A stretch of 64,000 bases of DNA from Trematomus loennbergii (lineage: Eukaryota; Chordata; Actinopteri; Perciformes; Nototheniidae), in contig JAAOOA010000006.1 of assembly GCA_012861695.1 (NCBI GenBank), forward strand, positions 29,741,811-29,805,810. The letters run 5' to 3'. Of the stretch, positions 1 to 12,480 are shown one piece after another (positions within the stretch are counted from its first letter, which is position 1; each line of letters starts with the position of its first letter). Under the pieces are notes generated by a model, which was not told the origin of the DNA, searched no databases, and was given only the letters and a program-made list of their open reading frames with translations. Position numbers and translations under genes: made by a program.

Positions 1-1233
1 TCAAAAAAAGGCTGGTTTGCAAGAAAATGAACCAAATAGTCATAAATGTCCAACTACTTATTTTTAACCCCACCTCATGCTCAGAGATTTATAAAGTGGC
101 ACATGGGTCCTAGAATAAAAGAACAGACGATTATTTCAACTTTTATCTTGATAAGTGAGAGCGCAGGCCAGTCTACATGAATGCAGGGCAAGGCACGTTT
201 CTGTCCAAAGGTTCCATGATGGAGTCGATAATGTTTTAAAATATCACTTTGAGTGGTGACACTAGTGCTGCATAGTTAACATCTCCATCCCATCTGTGAT
301 TAAAAAATAGAAATGGGTACGTTTACCTGATGCTCATTATATTAGTATGTAAACATAACACGTCTTGAATTAACCTCTGAAACAACAACTAGTCTGACAC
401 ACTCAAGGGCTTACCTAATGTGAACCTGAAGTCCATAGCAGGAGGCAAGAGGAGGTGTGACTGTTTTCTGGTGAGGCAAATGAAAGAACAAAATAGTTAC
501 ATGATGACAATGTAACAATCATTTCAGTAGAATTCATTAAACATATTTAATTCAATTAATGGAATCAAACATTAAAACACAAGTATCATTTAAAACGGTA
601 TTGTATTTATATACATTTATAAGGATGGCATTTATTAAGGATGGTATTGTTAGATACCAGTACAATTCCATGATTCTCTACACAGCAGATCCTAATTACT
701 TCAATATACACTCCTTTATCTCGTTTGCATACTGTCTAATATCTACTTTATGTTGTAGTAAAACATCTCCTTAATAAAACTGTATTTATTGATATTTCTC
801 GCTAAAGACTGCATTTTACTGTACTACATTGAACACATCTTGCTGACGTTATACATGCATCCTCGCCCAATACACACTTTACTGAATTGCGCCTGAATGC
901 ACCTTAACTGAAGTCACCTCCGTCACTTTCTACTGAGAGCTAACGTTAACTCTCCTGCAGATTCCAACATGGATGTGCATCTATAGCGTTGCATAAGCAT
1001 GAAAAATATAGTTTGCACTTAATTTTGTATAATAACAACTCGATGCTGTAACTGCAGACTATGAGTTTAAATTGGGTACACTAAGATTGTAGAAAGATAA
1101 TTCATTGCTCACAGTAAAACAAACGGCAAATACATATGAGGAATTAATATCAAATAGGCGCATTAGTAACTTACTCTTACATAACCGCTGGGTTATAAAG
1201 TAGTAGGGAATAGTTTTAACGGAGGTATTTTAC
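1..1233. other. unrecognised AT-rich DNA
   Basis: I see no coding exon, known repeat or RNA gene here. The short open frame at 559-774 has no recognisable motif and AT-rich codon content, so I do not call it. Confidence 0.5.
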
Positions 1234-1650
1234 CGCACAACATGCACGGCAGGAGAGCCTCTGAGCCCCGCGGCCGCATCACGGTGCCCGGGCCAACGCT
1301 TAGAGCGGCATAGGGGAACAGTTTGCGGAGTTGATTCTTAATACTACTCTTAACCTAACCACTTTTAACAGAATTGCGTCGGTAAGCACTTGATGCAAAC
1401 TTTGCCCAACAACTTTGCGTGAAGAAATAGACTACATGAGCATGACAGGGCTGAGTCTAACTTTAACAGCAGTAATGGCGCTGGCATGCATTAAAATGTC
1501 GATGTTTCGTTCAAACAGTGAATACAAGAAAAGTAAATAACACTTTCTAGTTAAAAAGCAGTAATTAATAACTCAGGTGGCATGCTTACTTGTTTTACAA
1601 TGGTTTGAGGAGGATCCAACGCAAACACGTGTCCAACTGCTGAAGAACCG
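1234..1650 (-). CDS. possible pair of small coding exons, unknown protein
   Basis: Seen on the minus strand: a pyrimidine-rich acceptor (ending TTTGCAG) opens a 61-bp segment 1650-1590 that reads GSSAVGHVFALDPPQTIVKQ and ends at a GTAAGC donor. About 290 bases on, a second acceptor-like CTCTAAG opens a GC-rich segment 1298-1234 (frame open, Ala/Gly/Arg rich) ending at a GTAAAA donor. The first segment ends in phase 0 and the second is open in phase 0, so they could be spliced. The second segment is a CpG-rich spot in an otherwise AT-rich area. I do not recognise the protein. The call rests only on splice-like signals and could be chance. Confidence 0.2.
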
Positions 1651-2001
1651 CTGCAAAGAGGAACAGGAAGTCTCACACCGCGGTATTCTCGTTTGAGGGC
1701 GTGGCATGACCGTGGCGTTGACAAAAGCATTTTTATTATGTTTTCCAAAACGTATTTTTAAAGAAAGTTCAGAAAATGTGATATTAATTTACAAATTAAT
1801 GAGTTCTTAAAACATGTTCTCATTGTTGCTTACGTGTTACTTATTTAAACGCACATTGAAAAAAAACTAATTTAAGGCAAGTAAATTACATTAAAAAATT
1901 GAGTTTTGTTGACTTCACCATCGGAACTGTTTTTACAGTGCAGCTGCATTCTTTCTGACATCCATCAGGGGGCGACAACATTGGTTGCAAATTGTATTTA
2001 A

Positions 2002-2383
2002 AGGTAGGGTAGGTAAGAATGGAGAAACCGGCTCGAGATCGCTAGAATTTGAAAATACACAACCGGAGAAAATCTGCCCCTTCCTTACAGAGCCCCTCCT
2101 CCAACACACACGAACGCGCACATGACCAATGAGAGCACGAGATAAGTTTGTGCACAGATGGAAGGCTGACAGGCAGGTAGGCCATCCAGTTATTTTAGCC
2201 GGGCCGGCTAAAATGATTAGTCGTGCTTTTTACAGTACCACGGCTTCCACAGATTAAATTTTTTTATGGATTTTTTGTCAAAGCACTTAAGATATTCATT
2301 GCTATCGGGATGTTAAGAGCATTCCATGCAATATAACAAAAAGTGTATCTCGAGCCGGTTTCTCAAACTTGCATACCCTACCT
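2002..2383. mobile_element. MITE with TTAA target site, Kolobok-like (copy 1)
   Basis: The ends are inverted repeats of about 40 bp: left TTAAAGGTAGGGTAGG, then GAGAAACCGGCTCGAG; the right end is its reverse complement (CTCGAGCCGGTTTCTC, then CCCTACCTTTAA). TTAA stands at both edges (1998-2001 and 2384-2387). A close second copy lies at about 59561-59934. A TTAA target with AGG-starting ends fits Kolobok or piggyBac type elements; the superfamily is inferred. No coding capacity. Confidence 0.8.
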
Positions 2384-2599
2384 TTAAGTCTGAGAAAATT
2401 ACAAAGTACAATTAACGAAGTTTTGATTATTTTTATTTTACAGCTTTAGTATTATTTAAAAAAATTAAATAAATTGCAACTACTAAGCTAACCAGCTGTA
2501 TATAAAGTAAGTAAAAAAAAACATATCTTCCAAGCGCAAAATTGAAGTAAAGATCACAATAAGGCATAAATAATTATACAAAATTGCTTATACATGATT

Positions 2600-2770
2600 C
2601 TCCAATGAGCTACAGTGCAGTACTTTTGTAAGTACTTTTGGTACTGAAAGTATATTTTAATGCGTGCAACTTTGAATGTAGGATTTTAGTAGTTCTACAC
2701 TTTGGTATTAGTAATTTTACATGAGTAAAATATCTGAGTAAATATCCGAATATTTCTTCGCTTTCTGTTT
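2600..2770. mobile_element. Tol2-like hAT terminal fragment
   Basis: The stretch is built of repeated short motifs such as AAGTACTTTTGGTACT and GAGTAAAATATCTGAGTAAA. Such AGTAC/GAGTAAA-rich subterminal DNA is characteristic of the ends of Tol2-type hAT elements in fish. No transposase is present and the termini are not defined. A related stretch lies at 22420-22900. Confidence 0.35.
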
Positions 2771-2969
2771 TCAAATCGTAAAACCACCGACAAGGGGCTG
2801 TACATCTCTAGGTGGTTGACCAATCACAAGAGAGCTGGCCAGCTAACCAATCAGAGCAGACTGGTCTCTGGTTTCAGACAGAGGGTGAAAAGAGGTGCTG
2901 CAGCACAGGCAGTATGAGAAAAATAAAGAGCTTTTTGAACATTAAAGCATGGAAACATGTAACAGTTAA

Positions 2970-4142
2970 CCTGTTAAGCCCTGAGCCTGTTTTTCAGGTC
3001 TCAGGCTCGAAAATGACATTCCCAGAACAAATGACCATATATATATCACATATCTTCCCTTCTAAAAGGGTTAAATTAATAATCTTTTTTCTCAAAGTAA
3101 TGATAAACCTGTGAGTTGGATGTAGAAAAGTCAGAATCAATATAGATGTTTTTTATTTTAAAGAAAATTCAGATTTTACATAGTAAAAAACTGTAAATTA
3201 TAGTGTCCGTCCAAAAATTCTTTTTACTTATAGTGAAAACTACCCTTGGATGACGGTAAGGTAGACTAAAAGCTTTAGGAATCCAAAGTACAACAGATAA
3301 GTACCCTGTATCAAGATTGATGCAAAACAAGTGACATTTGACCTTTTTAGAGAGATTTAGCAAAAATAAACCACTTCTGGGGTCATTTGGGTGGATTTTC
3401 CATATCTCTGGCCTCCCTTGCTCGATTTTGATGGTTGACACCTCTTTCTGACCGTTAGAGCCAATAGAATCGAAGGGGGAGTCCCCCACACACACTCATT
3501 GTGAAACGAAAAGGTGGGGGCTTCGCGCATGTAATTTTGCATCAGAGTGAACCTATCTCTAGCTTTGACATCTGGAAACGGAAAAGCAGTTTTAATGCTT
3601 ATGGATTATCAGAAATCATTTCAAAGGGACACAGACACATTGGATTAACCTATGGATTAACTTCAGCAGCGTTTTTTTCGTTTTAATGCCATTGAAGACC
3701 ACTTTGGAGAGACTACAGAGCCAAGGTAAAAATGTTAGCATTTTTAGCTACCTAGCGTCACCTGTTTTGATGTCCGTTTTTGCTTATAACGTCGCAAATC
3801 CGTATAATTCAGTGATAATGTGGGTACCCATCGATTCTGTGTCACCTCACGATGTGAAACAATGTCATGGATGTAGAGAAGAGATAAATAATAAGGTTTT
3901 GTGAGTGATTTTCGGTGCAGTAAGGTGTTAGCATTTTTCGCTCGTTGCTAATTCAGAGGCTCAGTGTTAGCATTGTGGGTTTTCTTTTGAAAAAATAATT
4001 AAAATGATCAGTTAGATGAGTTTTCTTCCGTTACATGGATATAAAACATTCATAGTTTATTAAATGAACATGCCCTCAGACACTGTTTCCTGCAAGATGT
4101 TGCGGCAGTGCCCCGGTACCGGGGTCTCTCGGGCTTAACAGG
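2970..4142 (+). mobile_element. non-autonomous piggyBac-like element, family 1, copy a
   Basis: Flanked by TTAA on both sides (2966-2969 and 4143-4146). The terminal repeat is CCTGTTAAGCCC, so each end reads TTAACCTGTTAAGCCC. The left end continues CTGAGCCTG with a short inverted AGCCTGTTTTTCAGGTCT; the right end carries GGTACC inside CCCCGGTACCGGGG. Length is 1173 bp. Copies lie in opposite orientation at 30158-31332 and 56901-57981, and the same ends bound the large element 26866-34656. Open frames inside (for example 3169-3495) recur in other copies but have no transposase motif, so I treat them as non-coding. The TTAA target and ends support piggyBac superfamily. Confidence 0.88.
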
Positions 4143-4146
4143 TTAA

Positions 4147-5607
4147 GACATCAAATACAATAATGAACCTGAAAATGAGCATATGTCCTCTTTAACTCTT
4201 GAAAGTGTGTTTTCAGTTCACGAAAATGGATTCTAACATTTGGACCTGGATCATCTCCCTCTTTTCAATACTGGTTCCAAAAAAAACAACAGTGACAGAA
4301 AAAAAGCCAAACTTGAGGCTTCAAAACCATATTCCACAAACCAGTGGGTGGAGTTGCGACCACTATGTCCAACTCCTATATACAATCGATATTTCTTGTA
4401 GGTGTAATTCATTCAACTTTGACCAGTGTGGCCTTATATTAAATTGGCAGAAGCTGTATCTCCTCATCTCACTCTATGCAAAAAAGCACATTTCTCAAAC
4501 GCAAAAGCTATTTATTGAAGTATGAGGTAAACAATCTAAAAATTCACTGGAGGCCAATAGTTAATTTTCAGAATGAATTCGTAGTTTTTATTCATGAACT
4601 AATACAAGGGCACATTCATGTACGGTGGTTTAGAAAACAACTTGTTTCAATAAACAAAACTTGAGTGGCTGACCTTTTATTTAATTAGCACCTGACAGTT
4701 AGAATGTTTAATCAAAATACCAAGTCCCCTTCTGTTTCACAATAACCTGCCTGTCTCTTTTACTCCCTCTCTCCCTCTCTCTCTGCCCCTGCACACACTG
4801 GTAGTGTGCCGTACTGAATGCAAATCTCTGCAACACATCTCCGTACACGAGTACACTAAACATCTGAGCATTGTGATGCATGTTTGGACAACAGGAGCAA
4901 CTGTAACACAAGTGGGAGACGCCACTGGTAAAGCCTTACTGGTACATTACTCAGGTTAATAAACCTCACCCAGGTGTAAGACACATCTTGCTGCCTTCAC
5001 CCATATGCAACGCATGCATGAACATGAATCTCACATATGAAAATAACAATATGCGAAGGGGGAAACAACAGCAATCTACGAGCAGACTCGGATCAATAAT
5101 CCTCCTGAAACATTTGCGTTATGACTAAGTTGTATTACTTTATCTAAAAGACATTGGAACATAAGTAACCAACCCAGTCCTATTGAAAAGGCAAGTGATA
5201 AGACACTAGGCTGGGTCTCGAAAGTTTAGCATATGAATCTTAGCTATAGATATATAGATGTGAAGATCAATTAAATAAAAAACGTATTTATTTTCTGATT
5301 GTACCCGTATTTCTATTACTCATGTCCATTGTCCCCATCTTAGTTGGCTAGCTTGCTAACACACTATAGAACTGTAGCTAAAGAGATTGCTGTTGGTTTA
5401 GAATACATTTGGTTGATATGGTCACAAGACAAAATACATTCTTTCTGGCTTAACTTTTTTAATTAAAATCAAGCCATCACGCCATGAGACCTGGCCAAAA
5501 AGAACAAAAAGATGGAAGAAGTCTTGGCCAGCCACACAATGGTCAGTCGGACCCAGAATTTCCCCCAGAAAATAAACTGAGAAACAAAGCTGCGAAAACT
5601 GAACTAC
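4147..5607. other. unrecognised DNA
   Basis: No gene or classified repeat seen. A short CT-rich tract lies near 4756-4786. Simple A/T-rich sequence predominates. Confidence 0.5.
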
Positions 5608-6758
5608 CAGGGCCCTTTCTAATTTCTCTAATTCCCCTCCTCGACTCCTATCCTCGTGTCTTAGTCCCGCCACAGGAGATGCGAGCGGAGGAGTCGAGGA
5701 GGGGAACCGAGGAGAGAGGAGGGGAAGCAGCGGAAGGTTCGAGAAATGAGAAATCCTCTCCTCTGAGCGGTCATTTTAAAGAGACGTCCATTAATGATGA
5801 CAGGAGGCACAGCAGCCCTCTGTCTGATGGACAGATGTGTTCATGATGACTTATATATTCACTTTTAATTAATTGACAGTGCGGTATAATGAGACAATAA
5901 CAGGCTACAGATGCGGACATATCCACACACATATATTTATATAAATATATACAATTTCAGAATCAAACAAGTATGAGAGCACTCTCATAATAACGCAACC
6001 CTATCAGAGACTGGATATATCCCCCCCCTCTCTGGTCGCTACAATGAGGAAATGAAATTACGGGCCAAAAGTTTTATTTACAAGTATTAAAAGTAAGCAG
6101 AGGACACCAAACCAACTGAGACCTGTCTGTCCGCCGCGTCTACACACACACACACTGTACCACACGCACCTATACACTGTACAACACACACCTACAGCTC
6201 CTAAAGCATATAATATATATCAGGATACAGCCGTTGTGTATTTTATTATGTGAAGCACTAAATGGTTTTAGAAAAATATCGACTCTTTGTTTGTAGATAT
6301 CTACTAAACTAAATCATACAAATAAAGAGAGTAATGTAGGCCTGTTATACTGAGTGATATATAGTATACACACTGCTCTGATTTCTGCACGGACCTCACA
6401 GCTGTTCTCACTGTAAACATCGCGTTGTGATGAAAGCCGTTAATAAAATAATATCCAGGGGATGCATGCAGAGCTGTCATTGGCTGAGATAAGTCCGGCC
6501 GTGCATCACAACATCTCTGTTGCCGGAAATAAATCCGGAGGATCCGCGGACTGGCGCGGAGGACCCATCAGTGTATCCTCGATTATAGCTCCTCCAGAGA
6601 GCCTCCTCGATGCTCGATCCTCGAAGTGCATTTTGAGAAATGAGATGTCCTTCAACATGGCGCGCTGAAATCCATTTCCGGGTCACTACCGGAGGACCGA
6701 GGAGTCGAGGAGTCGAGGAGTCGAGGAGGGGAAATTAGTGAAATGAGAAAGGGCCCTG
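5608..6758. mobile_element. MITE with about 42-bp inverted ends, CAGGGCCC type
   Basis: The left end CAGGGCCCTTTCTAATTTCT and following CCCCTCCTCGACTCC are matched in reverse at the right end by GGAGTCGAGGAGGGG and GAGAAAGGGCCCTG. The interior next to both ends is rich in GAGGAGTCGA, with about three to four tandem copies at 6691-6730. I could not find a clear target duplication, so the superfamily is open; a CAGGG terminus would fit hAT. No transposase is present. Confidence 0.75.
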
Positions 6759-7050
6759 GTCTTCCATACCCAAAAAGCAGACAAGGACAAAACAAAGGGC
6801 AAAACATCTAGGACCAAAATTCACTGAGGACTGCTCAGTCGGGCAGCAAAACAACACCTGATTATGGATCTAATTCACCGAAGTAAAGTAACTTACACTG
6901 TTGGGAACATACATGTGTGCACCCACTTATAGTTTGGGGGAGGGTCAAGAAAGTAAGAAGAACTCATCCTCTTGGGACAACAAGAAATGAGAAATGCGAA
7001 GATATGCTTGAGAACCTAATTAAGGAGCATGGGAAAACATACTGTAAATG
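6759..7050. other. unrecognised DNA between MITE and DIRS-like fragment
   Basis: A small open frame at 6917-7050 has no known motif. Nothing else seen. Confidence 0.4.
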
Positions 7051-7059
7051 CATTATGTC

Positions 7060-8089
7060 CAGGGGGGGTCCGATACCGCAAAACCCAAAGAGGGAGGAGG
7101 CGGATTCGCCCTTGCGTCCTGGGTGGAAAAAGTCACTCTCTCCGCCGGGACGCTTCCTCCCACCACCAGTCAGCTCCGGGAGGATGGTGCACCCCACCCA
7201 GAAGCCCTCTGTTGAGGTGGAGCCGGAGCAGAGGCGGGGGGGTCCTGCTGAGGGGTGATCAGCGAGACACCCAACACACCGAGATTATTGGCCGCTGCCG
7301 CCATCTGCGTTCCGAGCCGGAATATTTTGTCCAAATATTCCAGGAGAGGCTTCTTCCCCTCCGCCCATCCAGCTTGCCTGTGGAAGCAGATGGGCCGCCA
7401 GGCTCTCATCAAGGGGGGGCACGCCGGAACACGCTGTGTCCGAGCGGCCCTGCACTCTAAGGATTCCCGCCATACCTGCCACTGGAGCCTTCGTCTTCAG
7501 TGGCTGCCGCCACGTCGCCTCCACACACTGCCAGATATATGGCAACGGGGGCGAAACGAAGGCCGGCTGTGCCGGACGAACCGGGCGGTAGAACCCCTGA
7601 CGGAGCTCACCGGCTTCGGTGGCAATGGTGGGGGGAGCGGTAGCCCTACATGCTCCGCCGCCATGGTCATCACCGAAGGGAAGTCCTGACGTGCAGACCT
7701 GTGCGGTGGACCCTCCTGGACGCCGGACCCGGAAGCACCAGATATCGAGGAGTCCTCTCATCTTCCTCCTCGACAAACGGGGTCGCCCGGCCCGTCGGAA
7801 TGGCGAAAACGAATGGCACCTCCCCATCCTGTTCCTCCATTTCCACCATCTCGAGGTCCTGGTCCTCCGCCTCCTCCGGCGAGACATAATAAGCCTGGAA
7901 GAGCTCCAGACGGTGCCGGCGGCTGAGCCGTGGGAGCATTCGACTGGCATTACAGGACAGAGACTTGGTCAGGACGTCCGCGGCGTGGTCAGGCCCCAGA
8001 CACTCAAAACAGAGGCGGTGGGGATCGGCACCTGCGATTAAGCCGGTGCATGCAGGACAGGGCCGGGGCTCAAGGAGTGGTGAGTCCAT
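7060..8089 (-). pseudogene. DIRS-like retroelement gag (ORF1) fragment, frameshifted
   Basis: Minus-strand reading starts at the ATG at 8089-8087 (MDSPLLEPRPCPACTG) and has a zinc-binding-like arrangement CPAC then HRLCFECLGPDH near residues 11-35, followed by an acidic stretch rich in Glu and Asp. This start and Cys/His pattern resemble the first (gag) open frame of DIRS1/Ngaro-type tyrosine-recombinase retrotransposons of fish. The frame closes at 7670. Similar composition continues in other frames down to about 7170 (GTQMAAAANNLGVLGVS), so at least one frameshift is present. Reverse transcriptase and recombinase are absent. The 1-kb GC-rich block stands out from AT-rich surroundings. The family call is from recalled similarity and needs a search. 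Confidence 0.6.
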
Positions 8090-8174
8090 GATTTAACTTT
8101 CTTTCTCTTTCTTTCACGTTTACGTCTCTGTTGTTTTAACCTGCTCGCTGAAGAGAAAAGGATGACAGTCAGGA

Positions 8175-8206
8175 GGCGTGGCCGCCTTATATACGGCGGC
8201 CACGCC
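8175..8206 (-). promoter_or_regulatory. TATA box in the loop of a perfect hairpin, upstream of DIRS-like gag
   Basis: The 12-base arm GGCGTGGCCGCC (8175-8186) is exactly complementary to GGCGGCCACGCC (8195-8206). The 8-base loop reads GTATATAA on the minus strand, a TATA box about 100 bases upstream of the gag ATG at 8089. It is likely the promoter of the DIRS-like element, near its 5' end. Confidence 0.65.
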
Positions 8207-8210
8207 GTGG

Positions 8211-9850
8211 CATACCTGAATGCCCTACAATGTTAGTTCATACAAACATGCCCTGCACACATAGGACCCTGGGAACTTAGGGATGTGCCGCCACTCAACA
8301 ACCTTTAAACATGCAGAATATTTACATAATAGCACGCAAGCTCTTTATATTGACAAAGTGATGACACATTTTGTAGGGAGACCAGGAAATTAGCGTCGCA
8401 AACTAAAATCAGAATAAAATGAAAGGGATTTTTTCATTGGATTTAAAATATTGCATAGTGTGTAATCTACTGACATATTTTATGTATAAGAACAAAACGC
8501 TAAAATCTCTAAAGCTTGTGTTAACCACCATTGAAGGCATCTTACTAAAAGCACATTCAAGACACCGTTGATTATGAGACGAGGGAACCTGGAAGTTTTA
8601 AAATGTTCATTCATTTCTGGGTTTTAGGACTCATTCCTGCACAACTCCATGCTCAAAATGTGGAGAAACCCAAATGCTTAACAGGCCTACCATACCTGGT
8701 AACTGTTGCTAAGGTATGATTGGACAATCGTTCATGGGAGTGGTTTAACGAATGGTCAATATAGTTGTTGTAATGGCAGGTCACATGACGAACTGCTGTT
8801 TCTTCTTCTAATTTCCACAAGCCCTGTATTAGCAAAGACACATGAGGTTCCTTTGCAAAGGGATAAGTTGCACATGAGGGGGTAAAAGGAACCACCCAGG
8901 AAATTAATGTGCATTGTTTTTGAAGTCATTAAATTCCTTTAATTCCTAATGATTCTGAAAGCTCTCTCACCGGTCCAACGGCAGGTGTCTGTATCCCAGC
9001 AGTGCCATATGGTTTTCCTGGCACATGCTTTGCTTCCTCCGGACTCTCCCAACATGCACTCATAAACAAACCAAAACCTGGTCAAGGTCTCAGAAGAGAC
9101 AGAATGGGGAAAAGCTGCAGGGGATGTTCACACACACATGCATCTGGTCCACACACACAAACCCTGCAGGATGAGTTTTAGTGTAGACACGGCAAGGAGA
9201 GAATACAAACTGTGAGAAAAGCCTTTTATAGGGCGCAGGTGGGCCTTGGAGTGTACGAACATCATTAAAAGATGGATTGGGTCATAGGTGATTGAGTCGT
9301 TCCCTCAGGTGGTGGAGAAGGACAGTGATGGAGGAAAGCAGGAAGACTGATGAAGGCTTGTGGGGCGCAGTAACAGGCTGCTGTGGGGGGGGAAAGGTCC
9401 CGCTGACCGGGCTGAGAAAGGGCACAGCGGTGACTCAGACTGGAAGCAAGTGGTAGGAGCGAGCAGTCGGGAACTTGGAGATGGGCTCAGCAGGTAACAC
9501 TTGGTGACTGAGCAAGCAGGGGCTCAGATGTGCAGACCACAGCTGTCGGCTTATTTTTTAAAGGTTGTGAGACAGGATTCAATTTTTTCTCAGCTTTCCT
9601 CTCAGAAATGTTGAGTATCGGGTGTTTTATATAACAGCAGCATCTATTTTCAACACCTGAGAGCACCACAGCAACAACAAGCATCATTGGTAATCTTTAC
9701 ATTTGATTATACATCTATAGGAAGATATTTTTGGACTTTTCAAATTCACAAATTAAATCACTTTTTGAGTTAATGTTGGAATTCATTACCTTGTCGCCAT
9801 CAGCAGTACACTATAGCGTCCAGGCAGTTTTGCAAAGAGTAGCGAAAGTG
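8211..9850. other. unrecognised, apparently low-copy DNA
   Basis: No coding exon or repeat family is recognised. Open frames at 8653-8895 and 9487-9687 lack motifs and good splice context. Confidence 0.45.
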
Positions 9851-9855
9851 CGTGT

Positions 9856-10330
9856 ATTACATTACATATTTTATCCAAAGCGACTAACAACAAGTGCAAT
9901 CACCCCTGACCATCAATATAGCCAGAATCCTGCAAGCACATTAGCTTTCAAATATAGAAAGTGCTACTGCATGGGCTTATTGTGGTGCTACATACAGAAG
10001 TGAGAAGTGTTTTTATTTTGTATTCTTATTGGATTGCAAGTTGCAGTTGAAACAGGTGGGTTTTCAGTTGGAAGATGTGTGGACTTTCTGCTGTCCTAAT
10101 ATCAATGGGGAGGACGTTCCACCATTTTGGAGCCAGCATAGCAAACATGCATGTTTTTGTTGAGAGGCACGTGTTCAAATCTCAGTGAAGTAGTAGCGAG
10201 CCGATTCGGCCAATGAAAAGCCAAATGCAAGTGCTTGAGTGAATGGTTTAACCATGTTTTTGATGTAGGAAGGGTCTGGTCCATTTACAGCACATTAGGC
10301 GATACTGTAAGCGGTGTAGTGTGGGAGAAC
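9856..10330. repeat. common teleost interspersed repeat, diverged copy
   Basis: Begins with TTACATTACATATTTTATCC then AAAGCGACTAACA, a diverged form of the ACATTTAGCTGACGCTTTTA / AAAGCGACTTACA repeat also at 15350-15537 and, as a short piece, near 29632-29660. Downstream is the segment GGGGAGGACGTTCCACCATT, which in fish genomes often accompanies the same repeat. Probably SINE or non-LTR derived; the class is not certain. Confidence 0.55.
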
Positions 10331-10334
10331 TTAG

Positions 10335-12027
10335 ATCTTTAGGTGGTTATGTGTGGCTGTCTTTTTGATTACATCACAAACATACTAAAACATTTAGTTC
10401 AGTGTCTATTTTTTTAATATTTACTGCAGTTTTTCATGTACAGCAGTACCGTAGTCTGATCCATTGTTAATAGTTTGAAAGGGTGTTAATACAAATGTGG
10501 TGATAATTAATGTTTTTTTGTGTTAAAGAGCATTTAAAACAGGACTGGTCAAATTTGACCGGGAACACCAAAGTAAGGGGGGGGAAACAAACACAACATG
10601 AGGGTTAATGTTACCCTTTTCCTTTGATCATGCTTGGACCTAATAAAAGTCTTGAACTGATCAGAAAAAAGATTGTCTCTTGCTCGAATCGGAATCTGTT
10701 CTTCCAGATTACATGCTGAGGTGGCCTTTCTCACATTGCATATGGATCCCAGTGAGCCTGCACAGCATGTGGGCACAATATGGACAACTTATCAACAGAG
10801 GTCTTGCATCATCTACCCACCACATGGGAATTTTTCAGATGAACCCAGTTTAATAAATGCTTTTTAAACTAGGAGTATGATAACTTCCTGGAACCCCATT
10901 CAGCACGTTATTCCTTTTAATACGCCCCACCCCAAAATTCATTTGAATTAATCAACATCAGTAAAATCCACACTACACCATTTCCTTCTACCATTGTTTC
11001 CTGTCTCACTATAACATGCAAACTGTACAATTCCATGCTAGCATGCCTGTAAAATATTTGAAACTATTCTCAACATGTTTTGAATGTTGTATAAAAACAT
11101 GTAGGTCTTACAATAGCAGAATATAATCCCATTGTGAACAAGTCATGTTGTCTCATTGTAATACTTGCAATGCACTCTGGCTGGTCCTGACTTGAAGCCA
11201 TGGCTTGGAGAGACAATTCAACGAGAAAGTCGTAATGAACCCTTATTCTCTTTTGTGCCAAGCAGTGCTGTTTAGGAATTCATGTGCATTGTAACCATGC
11301 ACATCTCGAAAATATCTGGAAGCAAAATCAAACAAAATGACTTGCTTGTGGAAGTTGTGAAAGTTTGGGATGAAACACTCCATGGTTCACATCCCATGAC
11401 TAATGTGCTGGGAGTGTGCACCCCGTGAGTGACAGCCAGACAAAGTATGATAAAAAAAAACAGACAAATCAAATGGAGTACACATCAAAGGAGAGAAAAA
11501 TGTGATGACAAAAGAGGGAAAACATCCATAAAGTTCTTCTCAAACTCTTTATTGAGGTTATATTAGTGCAATCTATCAGTGATGTACTGGAAAATCCATA
11601 ACCCTACAGTCGAATTTCACCCCTGTGAGCTGTTCCCCTTTATGAAGTGCAATCTCATAGCAGGGCTGCATGCCTCTACGGAGCTCATTTTTCAAGCAGT
11701 GTGACGTGGAATGGCCATGTCAGAAACATTGAGGCGTTGACTGGAGGGGGGCCCATTCTTATACCATTTATCCATCAGAACGTCTCGTGACACAGTCGAA
11801 TTGCCCCCACACCGTTAAATAAGAATCTGTACCATCGCAAATTCAATTGATTGATTAAGTGCATCTGCTTGGAGCCAGAGCTTGTTTATCACACATATTT
11901 ACAGTTAGAAAACACAAACCAGATAAGGATCTTTGATTTGCTCTCAGACACTGAGATGTTTGACTATTCACACCTCTAAAGTTCAATAATAAACACAGTA
12001 GTGGAAACAATACTGTTTCCTTTACAG
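10335..12027. other. unrecognised, apparently low-copy DNA
   Basis: No gene, RNA or repeat recognised in this stretch on either strand. Confidence 0.45.
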
Positions 12028-12480
12028 CAGGGGTAGCCAACATGGTGCCCGCGGGCACTTAGTCGCCCGCAGGGGCACTTAGTCGCCCGCGGGGCATGTT
12101 CTAAAAATAGCTCGCCAAGCAAATCCAAAATGTATAAAATACACAAAACAAAAAGGAAATATAATTAAAAGAATCTACCCTATGCATAAACGAAACCTAA
12201 ATCATAGCGAACTCAATCTACTTACTACAACTCTATATCTATCTAACACCCCTCCTCCCCCCACCCCCACAATGAATATCGACCAATCACGTTCTTGCTT
12301 GATTTGCGGGACCAGCGTTGCAGTCGGGAAGAAAAGCAATGTGGCACCTCCCCGCTGATTTTCCTTCTGGCAGAATCTACACAACACATCAGCCCCATTG
12401 AACAGCCTATCATGCCAGCCTATACAGCACATGGGGGGCAGAGTTTTACTCTGTGTGTTGCAACTTGCATATATATTTAT
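12028..12480. mobile_element. hAT-type end fragment, CAGGGGTAGCCAAC family
   Basis: Starts CAGGGGTAGCCAACATGGTG followed by GCGGGCACTTAGTCGCCCGC. The next 450 bases match, in reverse, the right part (29100-29526) of the hAT element 28165-29526, including the internal block around CAGAATCTACACAACACATC. The homology stops near 12480. The other end of this element is not found in place. Confidence 0.7.

Noticed and set aside
3169..3495. Apparent conserved protein (MCVGDSPFDSIGSNGQKEVS), also at 30816-31139 and partly at 57604-57807 and 23430-23639
   Set aside because: Each lies at the same place in a non-autonomous piggyBac-like copy; frames differ in start and stop and no domain is present, so the similarity comes from the repeat DNA.
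7285..7950. 221-codon minus-strand open frame as a separate gene
   Set aside because: It is an Arg-rich alternative frame across the DIRS-like gag block; the Cys/His motif is in the frame starting at 8089.
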